Assembly (NCBI GenBank): GCA_002338605.1
Contig: DDIP01000079.1
Location: 1 to 9,239, forward strand
Direction of reading: 5' to 3'
DNA length: 9,239 nt
From: Proteobacteria bacterium UBA1847
GTDB lineage: Bacteria > Pseudomonadota > Gammaproteobacteria > Steroidobacterales > Woeseiaceae
Part shown: piece after piece, positions 5,661 through 9,239 of the stretch
Numbering within the stretch: position 1 is the stretch's first letter
Layout of the letters: the number at the start of each line of letters is the position of its first letter
The notes under the pieces: model-generated
Database searches by the model: none
What the model was told of the DNA's origin: nothing
The model's input: the letters and a program-made list of their open reading frames with translations, nothing else
Made by a program: the position numbers and the translations under genes

Positions 5661-6967
5661 AGCGCGTCGAAACCGCCGAGGTGCGCCTCTGGCAACAACT
5701 GGTCGGCGCCGTATCGTGGCTGAACGACCGCGGCTACGCAGTCTTTGAGTTCGATCCCGACTTCGTCAAAACGGGCCTCGATATCTCTCCGATCCACATG
5801 CCGCTGTCCGGCGCCCGATCCGGCGACGGACTGTACGCCTTCCCGGAGCTTGCCCGCCGCACCTACCTCGGCCTGCCCGGACTACTGGCAGACGCTTTGC
5901 CGGACAAATACGGCCGCAGCGTCATTGACGCCTGGCTGGCTCGACAGGGCCGCGACCCGGAGAGCTTCAGCCCGGTTGAGCGGCTGTGCTATACCGCATC
6001 GCGTGCCATGGGTGCTCTCGAGTTCGCACCGCCGGTGATGAAACGCAAGGAAAAGGCCCACCCAATCGAGATTGCAGAACTGGTCGACCTTGCGCAGGCG
6101 ATTGTCAACGAACGCCAGGGGCTCGCCGTGCAACTTGGCGGGTCAGAGATCGAAGATGCCGAGGCGATACAGGAGATCCTGAGCGTCGGCACATCGGCTG
6201 GCGGCGCGCGACCGAAGGCCATCATCGCCCTCAATGACCAAGGCAAGGTGCTGTCCGGACAGGCTGACGTGCCGCCCGGCTACGATTACTGGATTCTCAA
6301 GTTTGACGGCGTTACCGACCTCGAATTGGGCGAGCCCGCCGAGTATGGCCGCATCGAATACGCCTACTACGAAATGGCAAGAATTGCCGGAATCAACATG
6401 ATGGAATGCCGCCTGCTCGAGGAAAACGGCCGCGCCCATTTTCTGACCCGGCGATTCGATCGAGTCGACGGACAGAAAATCCATATGCAGTCGCTTTGCG
6501 GCATCGCCCACTTCGACTTCAACGAATCGGGGCTCTACAGCTATGAGCAGGCTTTCTCGATCATGCGCAAGCTGCGGTTGAACAAGAAGGAAGCAGCCGA
6601 GCAGTTCCGCCGCATGGTCTTCAACGTTGTGGCCCGGAATCTCGACGACCACACCAAGAACATCGCGTTCCTGATGGATGCCAAGGGCCGCTGGACGCTA
6701 TCGCCGGCCTTCGACCTGACGTATGCCCACAATCCGGCAGGAAAGTGGACCAGCCAGCACCAGATGAGCATCAACGGCAAACGGGACAACCTGATGCGCG
6801 ACGACCTGCTCACCGTGGGAAAATCAATCAGTCTTTCGAAGCCGGAAGTCATCGTCGATGAGGTCATCGATGCCGTGGCCCAGTGGCCGCATTTGTCAAA
6901 AAATGCCGGCGTCAGCCCGCTGAAACGCCGCGACCGGGCGAAGAATCACCGGCTCGACCTTCGCTAG
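5654..6967 (+). CDS. hipA: HipA-family serine/threonine kinase toxin
   Basis: This 437-aa protein is a full-length HipA. The N-terminal subdomain (to about residue 100) has LGLPGLLADALPDKYG. The C-terminal kinase core follows: Ser-rich G-loop SVGTSAGGARPKA (177-189), ATP-contacting lysine K216 in WILKFDG, RRFDR (266-270), the catalytic loop ARNLDDHTKN with D331 and N336, and the metal-binding D354 in LSPAFDLTYA. All key positions of the E. coli HipA kinase have counterparts, so an active enzyme is expected. E. coli HipA phosphorylates glutamyl-tRNA synthetase and stops translation, leading to persistence; other HipA proteins have other targets, so the substrate here is open. The G-loop serines are candidates for inhibitory autophosphorylation. 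Translation starts at TTG overlapping the end of hipB, which couples toxin to antitoxin. Confidence 0.92.
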   Translation: MVERVETAEVRLWQQLVGAVSWLNDRGYAVFEFDPDFVKTGLDISPIHMPLSGARSGDGLYAFPELARRTYLGLPGLLADALPDKYGRSVIDAWLARQGRDPESFSPVERLCYTASRAMGALEFAPPVMKRKEKAHPIEIAELVDLAQAIVNERQGLAVQLGGSEIEDAEAIQEILSVGTSAGGARPKAIIALNDQGKVLSGQADVPPGYDYWILKFDGVTDLELGEPAEYGRIEYAYYEMARIAGINMMECRLLEENGRAHFLTRRFDRVDGQKIHMQSLCGIAHFDFNESGLYSYEQAFSIMRKLRLNKKEAAEQFRRMVFNVVARNLDDHTKNIAFLMDAKGRWTLSPAFDLTYAHNPAGKWTSQHQMSINGKRDNLMRDDLLTVGKSISLSKPEVIVDEVIDAVAQWPHLSKNAGVSPLKRRDRAKNHRLDLR

Positions 6968-6980
6968 CCTCGACACAAGA

Positions 6981-6996
6981 TCCGGCAGAGGCCGGA
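6981..6996. terminator. GC-rich hairpin between convergent genes
   Basis: TCCGGC-AGAG-GCCGGA is a 6-bp perfect stem with a 4-base loop. It is placed 13 bases after the hipA stop and 4 bases beyond the stop of the convergent CPXCG gene. The T-tracts are weak on both sides (TTATTC on the plus strand, TCTTGTGT on the minus strand). It could act as a modest bidirectional terminator. Confidence 0.45.
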
Positions 6997-7000
6997 GACC

Positions 7001-7192
7001 TTATTCATTCTCGCTGCGTGCCTGTACTGCAACCTCGCCATCGAGATCAACACAGACATCGAAAACGATAGGCCGACAGCAGACCTGGCAGTCCTCGACA
7101 TAGTTCTGCTCCGCCAGTGAATCGTCGATTAATACGCCAATCGACTCGCCACAGTACGGGCAACTGACGGACTTCTCGATTACGGACGGCAT
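7001..7192 (-). CDS. CPXCG motif-containing cysteine-rich protein
   Basis: This 63-aa protein has the small CPXCG-family pattern: CPYCGE at residues 11-16, the central YVEDCQVCCRPI (31-42) and a short strand-rich tail ending in acidic residues. The two cysteine pairs (C11/C14 and C35/C38, plus C39) look like a zinc knuckle or rubredoxin-like site. Members are common in gammaproteobacteria and have no established role. No clear Shine-Dalgarno precedes the ATG; the stop of the NYN-domain gene is 9 bases upstream, so translation is probably coupled to that gene. The pairing suggests a shared role in RNA handling, but this is inference from order only. Confidence 0.88.
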   Translation of the reverse strand: MPSVIEKSVSCPYCGESIGVLIDDSLAEQNYVEDCQVCCRPIVFDVCVDLDGEVAVQARSENE

Positions 7193-7201
7193 CGCGAACG
7201 C

Positions 7202-7915
7202 TTATTTCAGACGAATGAATATCTGCACGGCGCCGGAGCCCGAGGATATCGGTACTTCCCTGATCTTTAAGTAGTTCTGTTTGCGCACCAGCTCGCCAAG
7301 CTTCTGGCAACCGTAATTTCGCGGGTCAAACGACGGGCTGTTCTTGACGAGGAATTTTCCGACAACGGACAACTGCGCCCATCCGTCGTCCTGAGCGGCT
7401 GCTTCGATGGCCTTGCTGATCATCGGCTTCAAGGGCTCGGCCGCCGGCTTCGATTTTTTGTCGCTCGACTTTGATGGCTTCAGAATATCGGAATAGATGA
7501 ACTTGTCGCAGGCGGCAACAAACGGCTTGGGTGTCTTTCTCTCGCCAAACCCGTACACGACCAGGCCGCTTTCACGAAGTCGAGTCGCAAGGCGCGTAAA
7601 GTCGCTGTCCGAGGACACCAGGCAGACGCCGTTAAGGCCCCCGGCATGCAAGAGATCCATTGCATCGATAATGAGTGCCGAATCGGTTGAATTCTTGCCA
7701 GTTGTATAGCTGAACTGTTGTATCGGTTGAATTGCCATTTCGTGCAAGACATTTTTCCATTGCTTCAGGCTCGTCGTTGTCCAGTCACCGTACGCACGCT
7801 TTACGCTGGCGGTGCCGTAACGCGATACTTCCGCGAGCAACTCATGGATTATCGACGCCTGTGCATTGTCCGCATCAATGAGAACGGCAAGGTTGTCGTT
7901 GTTTGAAGATGCCAT
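7202..7915 (-). CDS. NYN-domain nuclease with C-terminal LOTUS/OST-HTH domain
   Basis: With the start at 7915 the product is 237 aa. AGGG lies 7 bases before that ATG; an earlier in-frame ATG (7948) would add 11 residues with no good ribosome binding site. The NYN (PIN-like) domain spans about 8-137. Acidic metal-site candidates are D14 and D16 (VLIDADNAQ), D78 (KNSTDSALIIDAMDLL) and D103/D105 (LVSSDSDFTRLA). A Lys/Ser-rich linker (about 146-160) leads to an OST-HTH/LOTUS-like domain (about 162-237), seen as a helical start, WAQLSVVGKFLVK and YGCQKLGELVRK. Known NYN proteins are metal-dependent RNases and LOTUS domains bind RNA, so a cytoplasmic RNA-processing role is likely; the substrate is unknown. 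It is followed by the CPXCG gene and is divergent from the SleB-like hydrolase. Confidence 0.87.
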   Translation of the reverse strand: MASSNNDNLAVLIDADNAQASIIHELLAEVSRYGTASVKRAYGDWTTTSLKQWKNVLHEMAIQPIQQFSYTTGKNSTDSALIIDAMDLLHAGGLNGVCLVSSDSDFTRLATRLRESGLVVYGFGERKTPKPFVAACDKFIYSDILKPSKSSDKKSKPAAEPLKPMISKAIEAAAQDDGWAQLSVVGKFLVKNSPSFDPRNYGCQKLGELVRKQNYLKIREVPISSGSGAVQIFIRLK

Positions 7916-7942
7916 AATAGGGCCCTGTATGAGATTGGCGCC

Positions 7943-7950
7943 TATCATAA
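7943..7950. promoter_or_regulatory. overlapping divergent -10 candidates
   Basis: TATCATAA reads as the -10 candidate TATCAT on the plus strand (7943-7948), and its complement holds TATGAT on the minus strand (7949-7944). Each matches TATAAT at 5 of 6 positions. The minus-strand start would fall near 7937, giving the NYN gene a leader of about 22 bases with its AGGG. The plus-strand start would fall at about the GTG codons at 7952 and 7958. No convincing -35 is seen for either. Confidence 0.3.
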
Positions 7951-7951
7951 C

Positions 7952-8428
7952 GTGTTAGTGAGACTAAAATCGCATCCGGTATTGTCGGTACTCTTGCTTG
8001 CTCTTGTCGCATTGCAGTACGCAAAGGATTCTCGCGCTGACAGCTCGATGGAACAGCAACACTGTCTCGCACTGGCCTTGTATTGGGAGGCCCGCGGCGA
8101 AATTGACGCCGGCATGATTGCAGTCGGCTGGACGATATTGAATCGTGTGGCAAGCTCGGATTTCCCGGATACGCCCTGCGATGTCATTTTTCAGGGTGGA
8201 GAACAACCGCCTTGCCAGTTCTCCTGGTGGTGCGACGGCAAAAGCGACAAGCCTCGCAACGCGGCGAGCTGGTCCAGGGCACGAGACCTTGCAGGCATGC
8301 TGCTGAGTGACCCACCCGATGACCCGACAGATGGAGCGCTGTATTTTCACAGCAGCGGCATCGACGTTCCGTGGCGCGTCAGTCGGACAGAAACGGCAAC
8401 GATTGGCAATCACGTCTTCTATCGCTAA
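7952..8428 (+). CDS. SleB-like cell-wall hydrolase, secreted
   Basis: This 158-aa protein belongs to the Hydrolase_2/SleB family. It has an N-terminal signal peptide (hydrophobic core about residues 9-23, probable cleavage after the Ala near 29). The catalytic-type helix is LALYWEARGEIDAGMIAVGWTILNRV with E46 as the likely active glutamate. The conserved CQFSWWCDGKSDKP segment follows, and the family-like end is DGALYFHSS...IGNHVFYR. Four cysteines (C38, C76, C88, C94) may pair in the periplasm. SleB acts as a spore-cortex lytic enzyme in Bacillus; in Gram-negatives, relatives are taken to trim peptidoglycan, with little direct evidence. The start is GTG at 7952 or 7958, neither with a Shine-Dalgarno; the signal peptide works with both. 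Only 36 bases separate it from the divergent NYN gene. Confidence 0.88.
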   Translation: MLVRLKSHPVLSVLLLALVALQYAKDSRADSSMEQQHCLALALYWEARGEIDAGMIAVGWTILNRVASSDFPDTPCDVIFQGGEQPPCQFSWWCDGKSDKPRNAASWSRARDLAGMLLSDPPDDPTDGALYFHSSGIDVPWRVSRTETATIGNHVFYR

Positions 8429-8483
8429 ACCTCCGAACTTCCGGATTCGCGCACTTCCACGGCGAAAAATGCCGACTGACGCC

Positions 8484-8491
8484 AAAAGGAG
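8484..8491 (+). promoter_or_regulatory. ribosome binding site of the 40-aa ORF
   Basis: AAAAGGAG lies 7 bases before the ATG at 8499. It is a strong Shine-Dalgarno in an otherwise plain gap between two genes. It is the main reason to call a gene here. Confidence 0.6.
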
Positions 8492-8498
8492 ACAGGTC

Positions 8499-8621
8499 AT
8501 GCCTAAGATGAACTGGCGTATAAACAAATACTTACGCAGTATTTCTCTTGACACTCTCACTTTTGCTCAAAGCGATTGGACACTCGCCGACGCGCAGCCT
8601 ACCATCGCCGCCGATTCGTGA
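8499..8621 (+). CDS. small ORF, hypothetical 40-aa protein
   Basis: A 40-codon frame begins MPKMNWRINKYLRSIS and ends AQPTIAADS, stopping at TGA 8619-8621. Support comes from the AAAAGGAG ribosome binding site with ideal spacing and from its place in the 238-base gap between the SleB-like hydrolase and the outer-membrane protein. The first third is basic and amphipathic, the rest polar to acidic; there is no signal peptide or membrane helix. I do not recognise it. It could be a small functional protein, or a leader ORF for the outer-membrane protein, whose start is 45 bases downstream. Length alone would not distinguish it from chance. Confidence 0.45.
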   Translation: MPKMNWRINKYLRSISLDTLTFAQSDWTLADAQPTIAADS

Positions 8622-8666
8622 CAGCCTGCCTTTGTGGCGGTTTAAACAGACAAATTGAGGTGTCAA

Positions 8667-9230
8667 ATGAAGTACCTGATTTTACTGGCGGCCCTGCTTT
8701 CGAGCGGAACCGCTGTGGCCCAGTATTCCGGTCAACCCAAACCCGACCTTAGCTACGACTACCTGGAACTGCGTTTTGTTGACGTTGATACAAACGGCGG
8801 CGACGGATTCCGATTCAACGGATCCTACGATCTTGGCAACAACTGGCTGATCGTCGGTGGCACGACCTCACTCAACTACAACAACAACGTGGATGCAACC
8901 CTGTTTGAGATTGGTGCGGGATATGTGTGGCACTATTCGAAAGACTTCGATCTCGTCAGCACCTTGCGCTATGCAAATGTGGATTTCGATTCGTCGTTCG
9001 GCAGTGCTGATGATGACGGCCTCGCCTTTTCTGCCGGCGTTCGCGGAATGCTGACACCGGAATTCGAGATTCGCGGCAACGTCCACCACGTAACCGCTGG
9101 TGATAGCGACTCCTACCTCGAACTTGCGGGTGACTACTATTTTGCGCGACAGTTCGCCGCAGGAATTAGCCTGGAGTTTGCCGGTGACAACGACGTCGTA
9201 ACAATCGGCGGGCGCTGGTTCTTCAAATAA
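8667..9230 (+). CDS. small outer-membrane beta-barrel protein, Ax21-like
   Basis: The ATG at 8667 has GAGG (8657-8660) 6 bases upstream; a start 12 bases earlier lacks this and would disturb the signal peptide. The 187-aa product begins MKYLILLAALLSSGTAVAQ, with signal peptidase I cleavage likely after AVA. The mature part has about ten alternating, aromatic-capped strands, for example YDYLELRFVDVD, FRFNGSYDLG, WLIVGGTTSLNY, FEIGAGYVWHY and VVTIGGRWFF, linked by short acidic Asp/Gly/Asn turns. The C-terminus is FFK, so the usual final Phe of the BAM signal is second to last. The layout (YDYLELR... near the front, GGDGF, strand-rich repeats, about 190 aa) resembles the Xanthomonas Ax21 family of outer-membrane proteins, whose role in virulence or signalling is disputed. 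General barrel identity is firm; the family is likely. Confidence 0.82.
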   Translation: MKYLILLAALLSSGTAVAQYSGQPKPDLSYDYLELRFVDVDTNGGDGFRFNGSYDLGNNWLIVGGTTSLNYNNNVDATLFEIGAGYVWHYSKDFDLVSTLRYANVDFDSSFGSADDDGLAFSAGVRGMLTPEFEIRGNVHHVTAGDSDSYLELAGDYYFARQFAAGISLEFAGDNDVVTIGGRWFFK

Positions 9231-9239
9231 ATTCGTAAA

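Noticed and set aside
5342..5797. Minus-strand 151-codon open frame across hipB and the start of hipA
   Set aside because: It is antisense to two well-recognised genes, and its Ser/Arg/Pro-rich content looks non-coding.
8460..8474. CGGC-N7-GCCG hairpin after the SleB-like gene as a terminator
   Set aside because: The stem is only 4 bp and no T-run follows; chance is likely.
7964..8560. Minus-strand 198-codon open frame opposite the SleB-like gene
   Set aside because: The plus strand encodes a clear SleB-family protein with a signal peptide; the antisense frame is rich in Arg and Cys and has no recognisable domain.
8548..8576. Perfect TTGACA (8548-8553) as promoter of the outer-membrane protein gene
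   Set aside because: No acceptable -10 box lies 16-18 bases downstream (AGCGAT region), so the hexamer alone is not enough.

Overview
The window looks like a chromosomal segment from a Gram-negative, probably marine or environmental gammaproteobacterium of moderate GC content. The signs are Shine-Dalgarno-led genes, a small outer-membrane beta-barrel with a signal peptide, a CPXCG/NYN gene pair of a type common in gammaproteobacteria, and an E. coli-like hipB-hipA order. The taxonomic call is inference; no marker gene is complete here.

Layout. (1) 1-51: 5' part of a tRNA-Arg(TCG) gene on the minus strand, cut by the window edge. Just upstream of it (92-377, minus) lies a small reading frame that looks coding but has no start in frame; it appears to have lost its phase by one base right after its start codon, which overlaps the stop of the next gene. 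(2) 377-1816 (minus): a YdcR-type MocR regulator (GntR-type winged helix fused to an aminotransferase fold). It is divergent from 1916-3057 (plus), where a 73-aa hypothetical gene with a very good ribosome binding site overlaps the start of an EamA-family transporter by ATGA. The MocR gene has a near-consensus sigma70 promoter in the shared intergenic region, so the regulator plausibly controls the small gene and the transporter. (3) 3054-5038 (minus): a five-helix membrane protein with NHL-type propeller repeats, preceded by a 67-aa hypothetical protein. The NHL gene and the transporter converge on a shared CTAG. (4) 5161-6967 (plus): a very AT-rich control region (about 24% GC by hand count over 5161-5333) with several inverted repeats, then a full-length HipB antitoxin and HipA kinase toxin, overlapping, with hipA starting at TTG. 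This looks like an acquired toxin-antitoxin module set between minus-strand genes. (5) 7001-7915 (minus): an NYN-nuclease/LOTUS-domain protein followed 9 bases later by a CPXCG cysteine-rich protein. (6) 7952-9230 (plus): a secreted SleB-like cell-wall hydrolase, a 40-aa small ORF with a strong ribosome binding site, and a small outer-membrane beta-barrel resembling the Ax21 family.

The most useful points not obvious from long ORFs are the phase-shifted gene at 92-377, the coupled small gene before the transporter, the operator-like repeats upstream of hipB, the E. coli-like C-terminal Trp of HipB, and the 40-aa ORF at 8499-8621. I found no phage, CRISPR, insertion sequence or clearly new multigene system.
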